NCBI RefSeq assembly: GCF_017833295.1
Contig: NZ_JAFIBW010000001.1
Location: forward strand, 3,114,001 to 3,178,000
Length of the DNA: 64,000 nucleotides
Direction of reading: 5' to 3'
Source of the DNA: Methylobacterium sp. PvR107
Lineage (GTDB): Bacteria > Pseudomonadota > Alphaproteobacteria > Rhizobiales > Beijerinckiaceae
The position numbers and the translations under genes are program-made. The notes beneath the pieces were generated by a model that ran no database searches, was not told the origin of the DNA, and worked only from the letters and a program-made list of their open reading frames with translations. Below, piece after piece: positions 16,136-25,691 of the stretch (position 1 is the first letter of the stretch; the number at the start of each line of letters is the position of its first letter).

Positions 16136-17632
16136 ACCGAGGCTGTGTCGAGAGTCCCTTCTGGGATAGACTTGCGTCCTCATTTGAGGTGGCCCCCATG
16201 GGGCGGTTCGTCGAAGGGCAGACCTGTCGGCAGTCCTGGTTGCTGCCCAGTTCGCTGGACGACTATGTCACCGCGGACAATCCGGTTCGGGTGATCGAGG
16301 CCTTCATCGACGAACTCGATCTCGGCACCCTCGGCTTCACCCGCTGTGAGCCCGCAGCGACGGGGCGGCCTGCCTATGATCCGGCCACGCTTCTGAAGCT
16401 CTATCTCTACGGCGATCTCAACCGGGTACCGTCGAGGCGGCGGCTTGAGCGGGAGGCACAGCGCAACATCGAGGGGATGTGGCTGACCGGTCGCCGGGCT
16501 CCCGATCACAAGACGATCGCCAACTTCAGGCGCGACAACGGGCCTGCGATCCAGGCCGCCTGTCGGCAATTCGTGGTCCTGTGCCGGGATCTACGGCTGT
16601 GCGCCGGGGCGACCGGCGCCGTGGACGGATCGAAGTTCAAGGCGGTCAACAACCGGGACCGCAACTACACCGTGGCCAAGCTCGCCAAACGCCTGGAACA
16701 GGTGGATGCCAGCATCGCCCGCTCCCTCGCGGCGCTCGACCGGGCGGACAGGGAAGGCAACGACGTTCCCGAGGCGCGGACGCAGGGTATCGGCGAGAAG
16801 ATCGCCGCCCTGCGCCGACAGATGGCCTTCCTGCGCGAGATGCAGGCGCAGGTAGGGACCGCGGACGACGGACAGGTCTCACGGACCGACCCGGACGCGC
16901 CCTCGATGGCAACGAGCGGGCGCGGCACGGGCATCGTCGGCTACAACGTCCAGATCGCCGTCGATCCCGAGCATCATCTCGTCGTAGCGCATGACGTCGT
17001 CAACGAGGGCCACGACCGGACCCAGCTGGTGCCGATGGGGGGCCGGCCCTCCATGCAAGGGAGGTCGTGGTCCTGGCCGATCGCGGCTACGACAGCGGCG
17101 ACGAGGTTCTAGCCTGCGAAGGCACAGGCATCCTGCCGGCCATGCCGCGGGCTGACACGTCAGGTCGAGCCAAGAAGGGGCCCTTCGTGCGCGCCGACTG
17201 CGTCTACGACACCGCGGCTGACCACGACGTCTGTCCCGCCGGGGCTGTGCTGACGAAGTCCGCCGCGCGCTCAGATCGACACGGCGACATCGACCATTAC
17301 CGCAACCTGGAAGCCTGTCATGCCTGCGCGATGCGGGCGCGCTGCACGACAGAGAAGGTGAAGCGCTTCAAGCGCTGGAAGCACGAGGCGGTGCTGGAGG
17401 CCATTGAAGGCTTGGATGGGCAGTACGCCCTTCCTGACGAAGGGCCTGAAAGCCGTGAGAACCGAGATGAGCCTCGCCATCCTCGCCTACAATGTGAAGC
17501 GGATGATCCGCCTGTTCGGCGCAACCTGGCTCATCCAGGCCATTCGCGCCTGAAGCAGCCCGCCACGCCGCCGTCGTCATCCTGCTGATCTACGCCGGCG
17601 GCCACGATCAATGCGTTTTGACACGGCCTCGA
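16136..17632. mobile_element. IS1182-type insertion sequence, degenerate
   Basis: Imperfect terminal inverted repeats flank the broken transposase: 16136-16154 on the left, and 17614-17632 on the right, whose reverse complement shares CGAGGC and GTGTC at the same spacing. The same GGCTGTGTC core occurs at the end of the related remnant near 38.18 kb. No target duplication was identified. Confidence 0.55.
16198..17553 (+). pseudogene. IS1182-family transposase, frameshifted twice
   Basis: The frame from 16198 gives the N-terminal half: SLDDYVTADNPVRVIEAFIDEL, YDPATLLKLYLYGDLNRVPSRRRLEREAQRN, and the first catalytic Asp in AVDGSKFKAVNNRDRN. It shifts near 17040; VVLADRGYDSGDEV with the second Asp is in another frame. 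A second shift near 17410 moves to a third frame that ends LTKGLKAVRTEMSLAILAYNVKRMIRLFGA, with the catalytic Glu, and stops at 17551-17553. All three catalytic residues survive, so decay is by small indels only and probably recent. Unless programmed frameshifting occurs, no full transposase is made. Confidence 0.8.
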
Positions 17633-17736
17633 CCCATGCCAGCCGTTCAGGCCGTCGTCGGTTCATCCCAAAAGCAGCCTTTCGTCGGTCGTCCGACAAC
17701 TTCAGCTCGAGATAAGAAGCGGTCCCTGGCCGCCGC

Positions 17737-19992
17737 TCACGCGGCCTCACGGGCTTCTTTCGTGAGTGCCGCGATCAGCACATCGTCGAGGCGGTCCGCT
17801 TCGACCAGCTTCACACCGAAGCGTTCATAGGCTGCGTGGACCACCGAGCCGCGGCGGGCGCGACCGTCCCCGAAGTCAAGCGTCACTGGGCTTTCGGGCC
17901 GTAAGTCCTCACCGGGCAGGGATACCTTCGCGCCACCCCGGCTGACGTCTTCGAGGCGAGCCTCACGAGGCGTGCCGGCGATATGCACACGGATCGTCGC
18001 ATTTGACTGAAGCCGCATATTGGAACGCCGCTCGGAGATGGCTCGTACGACCTCCTCAAGGCGCGTGCTAAACTTCCCGGCTTCACCCAGAAGGCTCTCG
18101 GCAAAATGGGCCACTTCGGCCGCGAGCCGATCCGTCTCGCTTGCTTTCGCAGGCAGAGAGCTCAGGTTCTCGATCGCCGAGCGCGTGCGATCGGCGGATG
18201 CTTGTACCGTTCGGTCGATCTCAGCAGTCGTGGCACTCTGCTCCTCAACGGCGCTGGCGATCGTCGAGGCTGCGACGTTGATGGTGGAGATCGTATCGTT
18301 GACCCGACCCATGGCCATGAGCACGTCGTTTGAGGCCGTACGCAAGGCAGCGACCTGCTGGCCGATCTCGGCCGTAGCTCTGCCGGTCTGCTCGGCCAGA
18401 CCCTTTACCTCGCTCGCCACGACGGCAAAGCCCCGACCCGCACTGCCCGCGCGGGCGGCCTCAATAGTGGCGTTGAGCGCCAGTAGGTTGGTCTGCGCCG
18501 CGATCTGGCTGATCAGATCCGTGAAGCTGCTGATCCGCGCACTGGCCTGATCGAGCAGCACCGCGAGAGAACGGGCAGCATGGACCTGTTCCTGCGCCTG
18601 TCGCACCACAGCGTTGGACTGCGCGGCCTGGGTCGCGATCTCTGCAATCGAGGCGGAGAGTTCCGTCACGGCGGTAGCAACGCCTGAAATGTCTGCGATC
18701 GATCCCTGCAGACCATCGACAGATTGGTCGAGTTGCGTCCGTGTCGTGCCAGCGTGGCCACGAACCTGTTTCGTCGACGTGCCCATCTTCCCGGCGAGCT
18801 CCTGGAAGCGCGCCATGGCGCGCTGGGTCGACGATGTGATGCGGTCCGAGATCTCGACCATGTAGGCCACCCAGGCGTCGCGCTCGACCAAGCGGTCAGC
18901 ATTGGCCGCCTCGGCGATCTGAGCCGCGGTGCGGTCCCGGTAGTGCACGACGGCGCGGGCGAGCTCGGCGATCTCGTCGCTGCCCTGAGCTTCCGGCACG
19001 TCGGCGGTGACATCCCGGTCGGCGAGAACCCGGATCCGCAAGCCAAGATTGTCGAGCGCCCGCACGATCGACCGGGTCAGGAGCCACGCAATTACGAAGG
19101 CTATGGCCGTGACGCTGAAGCCGACAGCACCGGCAATGCTTATGGCGCTGTAGAAGCCGTCAATGCGGACCTTCAGCAGGCGATCGAGTTCATCGGCTGC
19201 AGCCGTCTGCAGGCGGTCGTTTGCTGCGATGGCCGCAGCCATGGTCTCCTCGAATGCCGCAGTCTCTCTCGGCGTACGACGACCGGCCTCGTGCGCCTGC
19301 ATTAGGACATCGGCCGTTGAGAACAGGGCCTTGTAGGCGTCCTGAAAGGTTTCCAGCGGTCGCGCGAGCGCCTGCTTGGTGTCCCCCGCATTGGCAGCGA
19401 AGGCTTTGGCGAGAGAGCGTTCGACGCCTTCGAGGTTCGCCCGCACCTTGCCCAGATCGATGAGCCTCGCGGCGTAATCCGCTTTCGAGATGTTCGTCCG
19501 CTCGGCTTGCGCACGGGCCGAGCCCAGCAACTTCCAGTCCAATTCGAGCATCTCGGGCAGCCGCACCACTGCCGCGTCCATGACGTAGAAGGAGTCGAGG
19601 TCGGGATCGAGCAGAAGGTTCGACCCGTCTCCAACGGCGTCGATCAAGGCATGGGCAGCGGCAACCTGAGCGGCACGATCGGTACCGGAAAGGGCCTTGC
19701 CGAGGTCATCACCCGCAGTGTTGGCCTTGTTCGCTTCCGCCAGGGAAAGGCTGGTCGTACGCTCGGCCTGTAGTTTCCGGGGGTCGAGGGCCGCGCTGGG
19801 ATGCACGGTAGCGGCCTGGAGCATGACAGGCCATACGGCGCGGATTTGAGTGACCCCGAGCCTTTCGGCGTCGGCGAAGCGGACGCTGGTCATCGCCTGC
19901 TGCACGTAGAGTGCGGCGAAGATGCCGATCGGCAATAAAAACAGGCTCACTGCCGCGATGAGTTTGCGACGTATAGTGAAGATACTCTTCAA
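17737..19992 (-). CDS. Methyl-accepting chemotaxis protein with a C-terminal PilZ domain
   Basis: A 751-residue chemoreceptor. A membrane segment near residues 10-30 ([21 protein letters not shown]) and a second near 285-308 ([23 protein letters not shown]) bracket a mostly helical periplasmic sensor. A HAMP linker follows. The signalling tip is [41 protein letters not shown]. The last 100 residues form a PilZ-like domain: RSNMR fits the RxxxR motif and DVSRGG fits DxSxxG, the c-di-GMP contacts. So receptor output may respond to c-di-GMP. The start is a TTG at 19992 with a G-rich ribosome site upstream. No che genes are near. The sensed ligand is unknown. Confidence 0.88.
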   Translation of the reverse strand: MKSIFTIRRKLIAAVSLFLLPIGIFAALYVQQAMTSVRFADAERLGVTQIRAVWPVMLQAATVHPSAALDPRKLQAERTTSLSLAEANKANTAGDDLGKALSGTDRAAQVAAAHALIDAVGDGSNLLLDPDLDSFYVMDAAVVRLPEMLELDWKLLGSARAQAERTNISKADYAARLIDLGKVRANLEGVERSLAKAFAANAGDTKQALARPLETFQDAYKALFSTADVLMQAHEAGRRTPRETAAFEETMAAAIAANDRLQTAAADELDRLLKVRIDGFYSAISIAGAVGFSVTAIAFVIAWLLTRSIVRALDNLGLRIRVLADRDVTADVPEAQGSDEIAELARAVVHYRDRTAAQIAEAANADRLVERDAWVAYMVEISDRITSSTQRAMARFQELAGKMGTSTKQVRGHAGTTRTQLDQSVDGLQGSIADISGVATAVTELSASIAEIATQAAQSNAVVRQAQEQVHAARSLAVLLDQASARISSFTDLISQIAAQTNLLALNATIEAARAGSAGRGFAVVASEVKGLAEQTGRATAEIGQQVAALRTASNDVLMAMGRVNDTISTINVAASTIASAVEEQSATTAEIDRTVQASADRTRSAIENLSSLPAKASETDRLAAEVAHFAESLLGEAGKFSTRLEEVVRAISERRSNMRLQSNATIRVHIAGTPREARLEDVSRGGAKVSLPGEDLRPESPVTLDFGDGRARRGSVVHAAYERFGVKLVEADRLDDVLIAALTKEAREAA

Positions 19993-20636
19993 GGCCGCCC
20001 CCTAGACAATTAGGCATATTTGCGCGACCCGTATATTTGCATACATTGCCTGAGCAGGCGTGAATGCGGCCGCAATTAGATCGCGGACTTCGGATTTAAA
20101 TGGCAGGATCTCTACCTTTTTCCCTCATCGTAGCCACCGGCGCAGTGAGCTTGAACGATTATCCGTCAGGCGCACCTCAGTTGGAGTTCGGTGCCGAATG
20201 ACGGTCTTGAGGACTGCCTGAGCGCGGTCCTTTCCAAGGGCTCCATCGGGCGGGTATTGGTCCCTGCAGCGATGCCCGCTTTAATGCCTCCGCCGTCCGG
20301 AAGCGGACGGACTGGAAACCGCCCATCTGAGACGCTCACCCGGGTCCGGTGCGGCTGGCCGATGATGGCCGAAAGCCGCCGGTCTGCTTCTGGGCTGGTC
20401 CGCTGGAAAATCGGACGGGCTGCCAAGATCCGGCTCGGACACGTATACTCCGCAGATCTTCGCCTTGAAGCAGTTGTTCAAGGTGAATTATCCTCCAAAA
20501 CGTGCTAGACCGTGGGTGGCCAACGCTACGCAGTCGCCGTATCCAAGTCTCCACGCGCATTGCGCCGGATAACCTGCGGCGGCTGCCCGAACGCTCGGAG
20601 GAACGCGCGACGTATCCGGTTGCGGTCTGCGAAGCC
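19993..20636. other. Long intergenic region with chemoreceptor promoter side and dispersed repeat
   Basis: The first 120 bases are AT-rich compared with the surroundings and probably hold the promoter of the leftward chemoreceptor. The rest is non-coding or decayed, includes the second dispersed repeat copy, and ends at the point where the truncated dehydrogenase begins. Confidence 0.4.
20365..20430. repeat. Dispersed intergenic repeat, copy 2
   Basis: Bases 20365-20394 match 16072-16101 with three mismatches. The following block around 20411-20420 (GAAAATCGGACGG) matches the copy-1 block and is similar to bases near 38.22 kb. Confidence 0.45.
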
Positions 20637-21173
20637 GGCATCGGCTCCGTCGCCTCGACCCTTCAGGCCGACGTGGAGGCAATGGACGCGATGATCCAGC
20701 TCAATATCACCGCGCTGACCCGACTGACCTGCGCGGTCGCGCCGGCTCTCGTTGCGCGCGGCTCGGGGACCATCGTCAACATCTCGTCCGTCGTCGGCAT
20801 CGCGGTCGAGATGCTCAACGGCGTCTGCAGCGCCTCGAAGTCCTACGTCCTCAGCTTCGGCCATGCGCTGCAGAAGGACCTCGCGGACAAGGGCGTCCGC
20901 GTCCAGACCGTGCTGCCCGGCGCGACGGCCACCGAGTTCTGGGATGTCGCCGGCTACGCGGCGCAGAAGACGTCGGCGATCACGATGTCGGCGGCCGACC
21001 TTGTCGATGCGGCGCTCGCCGGGCTCGACCAGGGCGAGCTCGTCACCATCCCGGGCCTGCAGGACGTCGCCGACTGGACGCGCTGGCAGGAGGATCGCCG
21101 GGCCATGGCCGCCAAGTTCGGCAACGCCAAGCCGTCGGCGCGCTACGGGCTCGTGACGGCGAACGCGGCCTGA
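20637..21173 (+). pseudogene. Short-chain dehydrogenase/reductase lacking its N-terminal half
   Basis: The readable homology starts at AGIGSVASTLQADVEAMDAMIQLNITALTRLTCAVAPALVARGSGTIVNISSVVG, which is the middle of a classical SDR; the usual N of NNAG is already replaced. It continues through the active-site region SASKSYVLSFGHALQKDL and VLPGATATEFWD. The catalytic Tyr and Lys pair is altered to (C)SASKSY, with only the Lys position clearly kept. The whole Rossmann glycine motif TGxxxGIG is missing, so NAD(P) binding is not expected. The frame is open upstream to 20502 but that part is unlike any SDR. It precedes the tautomerase gene by 15 bases. Confidence 0.75.
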
Positions 21174-21188
21174 ACCCGGAGACCCTCC

Positions 21189-21584
21189 ATGCCGTACCTC
21201 CAGCTCGACGTGACCAGCACGCATTCCGTGGCCTCCAAGAAGCGCCTCGCGGCGCAGATGAGCCGGACCTACGCGGAGATGATGTCGGTCGACATCAGGC
21301 GGATCAGCGTCGCCATCCGCGAGCTCGGCGAGGGCGGCGTGTGGCGGATACCGGAAGCCGGCGGCGAGCCGGTGCCGGTCTCCGTGATGATGCTGGACAT
21401 CCGCAAAGGACGCTCGGCCGAGTTGCGGATGGAGGTCGCCAAGGCGCTGTGCGCCCATTGCGTCGAGATCCTCGGCCTGCGCGAGGATCGCCTCAACGTC
21501 GAGTTCACGCAGCATCCCGGCGACGAGATGTATCACCCGACCCTCGGGGGCTACAGCCCCGAATGGTCGCCGGACGAGCGGTGA
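21189..21584 (+). CDS. Tautomerase-superfamily protein (4-oxalocrotonate tautomerase-like)
   Basis: A 131-residue protein. The mature enzyme would start with the catalytic proline: MPYLQLDVTSTHSVASKKRLAAQMSRTYAEMM. This length is about twice that of classic 4-oxalocrotonate tautomerase and fits the fused two-repeat type. GAGAC lies upstream of the ATG, and the truncated dehydrogenase ends 15 bases before, so they were probably one operon. Expected chemistry is keto-enol tautomerisation of a small carbonyl acid; the substrate is unknown. Confidence 0.8.
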   Translation: MPYLQLDVTSTHSVASKKRLAAQMSRTYAEMMSVDIRRISVAIRELGEGGVWRIPEAGGEPVPVSVMMLDIRKGRSAELRMEVAKALCAHCVEILGLREDRLNVEFTQHPGDEMYHPTLGGYSPEWSPDER

Positions 21585-21665
21585 TCCGTGTCGCAAACGG
21601 TTCTGGCCGGTAACGGAATGGCTGATTCGGAGAAAAATCGACAGGAAAGCAGCCCGCCTAAGCGC

Positions 21666-22070
21666 CTATAAGCAATCCGCAGCCGGCATGATTGACACGT
21701 GGGCTGACACCACCTTCCAACCGCTGTCGGGTAGACGCATCCAAGTCTGGCTTTGACGCCCGATGCCGGCCTTGCCGCGCGGCTTGAATTCCAGATTGAC
21801 CGTGGCGAAGTCGGTCCCGAGCGTCAGGATCTCCAGCCGGATCCGCGCCTCCTTGGTCCCGCCCGGCGGCGGATCGGCGGCGACCCGTGCGGCGTGGACC
21901 TCGGCAAAGCCGTAGCAGTTCTCATGGAGGGCGTAGCGGATCGTGTGTGGACTGTCCCAGAAGGTCTCGTCGAGCACGGCGACGTCCTTTTCGACGAGCG
22001 CCCGCTCGTAGCGCTCGAACAGGGCGGTAATCTCGGCCACGACCTCGGGGCGGTTCACAGTCACGTCCAT
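21666..22070 (-). CDS. hpxZ: HpxZ/AtzH-like protein (SnoaL/NTF2 fold)
   Basis: A 134-residue protein opening MDVTVNRPEVVAEITALFERYERALVEKDVAVLDETFWDSPHTIRYALHENCYGFAEVHAARVA. This pattern is that of HpxZ from the oxalurate (purine) pathway and of AtzH from cyanuric-acid breakdown. AtzH hydrolyses a carboxy-urea intermediate; the HpxZ role is thought to be similar. The ATG follows the amidase stop directly (TGAATG), so the two are co-translated, which is the known genomic partnership. It is the last gene of the operon that starts with the binding protein at 28335. The gene symbol reflects family likeness only. Confidence 0.8.
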   Translation of the reverse strand: MDVTVNRPEVVAEITALFERYERALVEKDVAVLDETFWDSPHTIRYALHENCYGFAEVHAARVAADPPPGGTKEARIRLEILTLGTDFATVNLEFKPRGKAGIGRQSQTWMRLPDSGWKVVSAHVSIMPAADCL

Positions 22071-23252
22071 TCAGGCCTCCAGGGCGACCGCGGTACGGAT
22101 CAGGTCGAGGTCGGTTCCACGCGCACCGAGGATCGACAGGCCGACCGGGGCGCCGTCGACGCATGCGCCCGGCAGATTGACCTGCGGGACGCCGGTGAGG
22201 CCGCCGTGGCTCGTCAGGCAGGCGATACGCTCCCGCAGGGGATGCAGTTCGCCGAGCGGCAGCCCGCGCAGCGGCGCCGGGAACGGCGTGGTCGGGAGGC
22301 ACAGGATCGTGCCGGGGGGCAGAAGCCGGGCGAGGCGCGCCCGGGCCTCGATCCGCATCAGGCCCGCGGCGCTGCGCTCGGCGTCGGTCATCATCGAGCC
22401 CTGGATCAGCGCGCGGGCGACCGAGAAGGCCATGCGTGGATTGCAGGCATCGAGCCAGGGTTCGAAGGTCTGCCACGCCTCGCTGCTCTGGAGGACGCGC
22501 TGCGCCCGCTGCCACACGGACAGGCCCTGCGGCGCCAGGGTCACGTCGCGGCGGTTGCCGATCAGGGCGGCCAAGCGGTCGACCTGCGGGGCCAGCGCCT
22601 CCTGCACGGCGGCATCGGCGAAGCCGAGCGCATCGGCGGCCACGAGCAGCGTGTGCGGCATGTGATCCGGCATGGCTTCGCCGAACACCACCTCGCCGAC
22701 CCGCGCGAAGGTGCGCGCGTCTCGGGCGAACCAGCCGCAGGTATCCGAGCTCGGCGCCTGGACGCAGATCCCGGAAAAGTCGATGCGGCCGTGCGTTGGC
22801 CGGATGCCGTAGAGGCCGCAGAAGCTCGCCGGTACGCGCACGGACCCGCCGGTATCCGTGCCCAGGGCGAAGTCGCAGGCGCCCGCGGCCACCGCGGAGG
22901 CCGAGCCGCTGGAGGAGCCGCCGGGCACCCGATGGGGCGCCGCGGGATTGAGCGGCGTGCCATCGTGGGCGTTCTCGCCGAGAATTCCCAGTGAGACTTC
23001 GTCGGTGACCGTCTTGCCGACGACCGAGGCGCCCGCATCGAGCAGCGTCTGCACCACGCCGGCATGGCGGGCCGGCGTCGGGTAGACGCGCGGCCAGTCC
23101 GGGTTTCCGCCCCCCGTGGGCGTGTCCGCGACGTCGATCAGGTCCTTGACGGCGAAGGTGAGGCCGGCGAGCGGCCCCGTCGCGGATCCGGCGACGCGGA
23201 GGCGCGGTCCGGGCAGGAACGGGTCCGTCGAGAGGGGCTGCGCGGTCGTCAT
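22071..23252 (-). CDS. Amidase-signature enzyme (AtzE/HpxY-like or allophanate-type)
   Basis: A 393-residue amidase. The Ser-cisSer-Lys triad is visible: Lys in TFAVKDLIDV, the cis-Ser in PGGSSSGSASAVAAG, and the nucleophile Ser in GTDTGGSVRVPASFCG. The next segment, GLYGIRPTHGRIDFSGI, is also family-typical. The ATG overlaps the stop of the ABC ATPase gene by four bases (ATGA). With HpxZ immediately after, the likely substrate is a ureido or amide compound delivered by the transporter upstream. Whether it is oxalurate, allophanate, biuret or another amide is not decidable here. No AtzG/HpxX-like small subunit was seen. Confidence 0.85.
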   Translation of the reverse strand: MTTAQPLSTDPFLPGPRLRVAGSATGPLAGLTFAVKDLIDVADTPTGGGNPDWPRVYPTPARHAGVVQTLLDAGASVVGKTVTDEVSLGILGENAHDGTPLNPAAPHRVPGGSSSGSASAVAAGACDFALGTDTGGSVRVPASFCGLYGIRPTHGRIDFSGICVQAPSSDTCGWFARDARTFARVGEVVFGEAMPDHMPHTLLVAADALGFADAAVQEALAPQVDRLAALIGNRRDVTLAPQGLSVWQRAQRVLQSSEAWQTFEPWLDACNPRMAFSVARALIQGSMMTDAERSAAGLMRIEARARLARLLPPGTILCLPTTPFPAPLRGLPLGELHPLRERIACLTSHGGLTGVPQVNLPGACVDGAPVGLSILGARGTDLDLIRTAVALEA

Positions 23253-24865
23253 GCGGGGATCGGTTCCTGCCATTGGGCGCCGGGCACGGCGGCGAACAGC
23301 GCCTTGGTGTAGGGGTGCTTCGGCGCGAAGAAGATCTCGGCCGTGGGCGCGACCTCGACCACCTGACCGGACCGCATCACCGCGATCCGGTCGCAGACCT
23401 GCAGCGCGACCCGGAGATCGTGGGTCACGAACAGCATGCTGAGCTGCAGCCGCGCCTTGATGTCGGCGAGCAGCGCCAGGACCTGCGCCTGCACGGAGAC
23501 GTCCAGCGCCGAGACCGGCTCGTCGGCCACCAGAATCTCGGGCTTCATGGCGAGCGCCCGGGCGATGCCGATCCGCTGGCGCTGGCCACCGCTGAACTCG
23601 TGCGGGAAGCGCTGCGCCGCCGCGGGGTCGAGGCCGACCAGCGCCAGCATCTCGCACGCCTGGACCCGCGCGATCCCAGGCTCGGTGCCGTGGATGATCG
23701 GCCCCTCGGCGACGATGTCGACCACGCGCTGGCGCGGATCGAGGGAGCCGTACGGGTCTTGGAACACCATCTGCACGCGCCGGCGGTGCGGGCGCATCTG
23801 GCGGCGGCTCAGCTCGGCGACGCTGTGTCCGGCAAGCAGAATTTCGCCGCCATCGACCGGCATCAGGCGGGTGATCGCCCGCGCCAGCGTGCTCTTGCCC
23901 GAGCCGCTCTCGCCGACGAGGCCCAGGGTTTCGCCCCGCCTGAGCAAAACGTCCACGCCGTCGAGGGCCCGGGTGACGCGCCCCCCGAACAGGCCGCGGG
24001 CGCCGTAGGTCTTTTCGACCCCCTTGGCCTCCACCACCAGAGGGGCGGTGCTCGCGGCCCGGCGGGGCGGCGGCGCGAGCTTCGGCACGGCGGCGATGAG
24101 CGCGCGCGTGTAGGGATGCTTCGGCGCCCCGAGGACTGAGGCCGCGGGCCCCTGCTCGACCAGGACGCCTTTCTGCAAGACTGCCACCGTGTCGGCGATG
24201 TCGGCCACGACGCCGAAATCGTGCGTGATGAACAGGACGCTCGTGCCGTGCTCGCGCTGCAGGTCGCGGATCAGGGAGAGGATCTGCGCCTGCGTGGTGA
24301 CGTCGAGCGCCGTGGTCGGCTCGTCGGCGATGAGCAGCCGCGGGTTCAACGCCAGCGCCATGGCGATCATCGCCCGCTGCCGCTGGCCGCCCGAGAGCTG
24401 GTGCGGGTAGGAGCGCAGCAGACGGGCCGGGTCCGGGAGATGGACGCTTTCGAGCAGCGCGAGGATGCGCGCCCGGCGGTCCGCGCGCCCGAGCGGCGTG
24501 TGGACGCGCAGGACCTCGTCGATCTGCCGCCCGATCGTGTGGAGCGGGTTCAGGGCCGTCATGGGCTCCTGGAAGATCATCGCGATGCGCGCACCCCGGA
24601 CTTTGCGCATCTGACGCGGGGTGATCGCCGCGAGATCCGCACCCTCGAACTGAATGCGCCCGCCCGCGACGCGCACCCGCGGTCCCGGGAGCAGCCCGAG
24701 GATCGCGCGGGCCACCATCGACTTGCCCGATCCGCTCTCGCCGATCAGGCAGGTGACCGCCCCGGGCCGCAGGACGAGATCGAGATCAGTGACGGCATTC
24801 GGGCGGTCCGCGCCGGGCGGCAGCGTAATCGTGAGCGTCTCGATCTCGAGGACGGCGTCGCTCAT
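23249..24865 (-). CDS. Fused double ATPase of a dipeptide/oligopeptide-type ABC transporter
   Basis: A 538-residue protein with two nucleotide-binding domains, equal to DppD and DppF in one chain. Domain 1 has Walker [17 protein letters not shown] and signature [10 protein letters not shown]. Domain 2 has Walker [17 protein letters not shown] and signature [15 protein letters not shown]. Each has the oligopeptide-transporter C-terminal extension ([15 protein letters not shown] and [16 protein letters not shown]). It overlaps the upstream permease and downstream amidase genes by four bases each, so the whole set is tightly coupled. Confidence 0.93.
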   Translation of the reverse strand: MSDAVLEIETLTITLPPGADRPNAVTDLDLVLRPGAVTCLIGESGSGKSMVARAILGLLPGPRVRVAGGRIQFEGADLAAITPRQMRKVRGARIAMIFQEPMTALNPLHTIGRQIDEVLRVHTPLGRADRRARILALLESVHLPDPARLLRSYPHQLSGGQRQRAMIAMALALNPRLLIADEPTTALDVTTQAQILSLIRDLQREHGTSVLFITHDFGVVADIADTVAVLQKGVLVEQGPAASVLGAPKHPYTRALIAAVPKLAPPPRRAASTAPLVVEAKGVEKTYGARGLFGGRVTRALDGVDVLLRRGETLGLVGESGSGKSTLARAITRLMPVDGGEILLAGHSVAELSRRQMRPHRRRVQMVFQDPYGSLDPRQRVVDIVAEGPIIHGTEPGIARVQACEMLALVGLDPAAAQRFPHEFSGGQRQRIGIARALAMKPEILVADEPVSALDVSVQAQVLALLADIKARLQLSMLFVTHDLRVALQVCDRIAVMRSGQVVEVAPTAEIFFAPKHPYTKALFAAVPGAQWQEPIPA

Positions 24866-25689
24866 CGCTCTCGGAGCCTCGGGTTCAGGACCTCGTTCAG
24901 GCCGTCCCCGACGAGGTTGATGGCGAGGACGGTCAGCAGGATCGCCAGCCCGGGGAACGTGCAGATCCACCACGCCGACCGGAGGACCGCGCGGCCCGAA
25001 CTGATGATCAGGCCCCAGCTCATCACGTTGGGATCGCCGAGGCCGAGGAAGGCGAGCCCCGCCTCGATCAGGATTGCCGTGCCGATCAGGAGCGTCCCGA
25101 CGGCGATGATGGCCGCGGTGCAGTTCGGCAGCATGTGGCGGAAGACGATGCGGGCGTCGCCCGCCCCCAGGCCGTCGCAGGCCAGCACGAACTCGCGGCC
25201 GCCGAGCGCCACGAACTCCCCGCGCACGAGCCGGGCGATGCCGGGCCAGGAGACGGCCACGATCGCCACGACCTCGCTGGAGAGCGACGGCGACAGGATC
25301 GCCACGATCAGGATCGCCAGCACGAAGGCGGGGATCGTCTGGAAGAACTCCGTGAGCCGCATCAGTGCGACCTCGACGCCGCCCCGATAGTAACCGGCGA
25401 GCCCGCCGATCAGGGTCCCGAGCAGGATCGCCGCCCCGGTCGCGCTGAGGCCGATGATCAGGGAGGTGCGGGCGCCGTACGCGATCTCCGCGGCCACGTC
25501 GCGTCCCAGCGTGTCGGTGCCGAGCAGAAACTGGCCGCCAGGCGGCTGGAGAGCCGGGCCGACGAGGCCGAACGGATCGCCCGGATAGAGGAGCGGCGTG
25601 AGCGCCACGAGGGCGACCAGCCCGAGGAGCACCATCGCCCCGGCGAGCGCGAGGCGGTTGCGCGCGAACCGCGCGAGAGCCGTACGCAT
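24862..25689 (-). CDS. ABC transporter permease, DppC type
   Basis: A 275-residue inner-membrane protein. The first membrane helix is LALAGAMVLLGLVALVALTPLLY. PPGGQFLLGTDTLGRDVAAEIAYGARTSLIIGL is the hallmark of DppC/OppC permeases. The coupling loop is ACDGLGAGDARIVFRHMLPN. It lies two bases after the DppB-type gene and overlaps the ATPase gene. With DppB it forms the channel for the imported molecule. Confidence 0.92.
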   Translation of the reverse strand: MRTALARFARNRLALAGAMVLLGLVALVALTPLLYPGDPFGLVGPALQPPGGQFLLGTDTLGRDVAAEIAYGARTSLIIGLSATGAAILLGTLIGGLAGYYRGGVEVALMRLTEFFQTIPAFVLAILIVAILSPSLSSEVVAIVAVSWPGIARLVRGEFVALGGREFVLACDGLGAGDARIVFRHMLPNCTAAIIAVGTLLIGTAILIEAGLAFLGLGDPNVMSWGLIISSGRAVLRSAWWICTFPGLAILLTVLAINLVGDGLNEVLNPRLRER

Positions 25690-25691
25690 CG

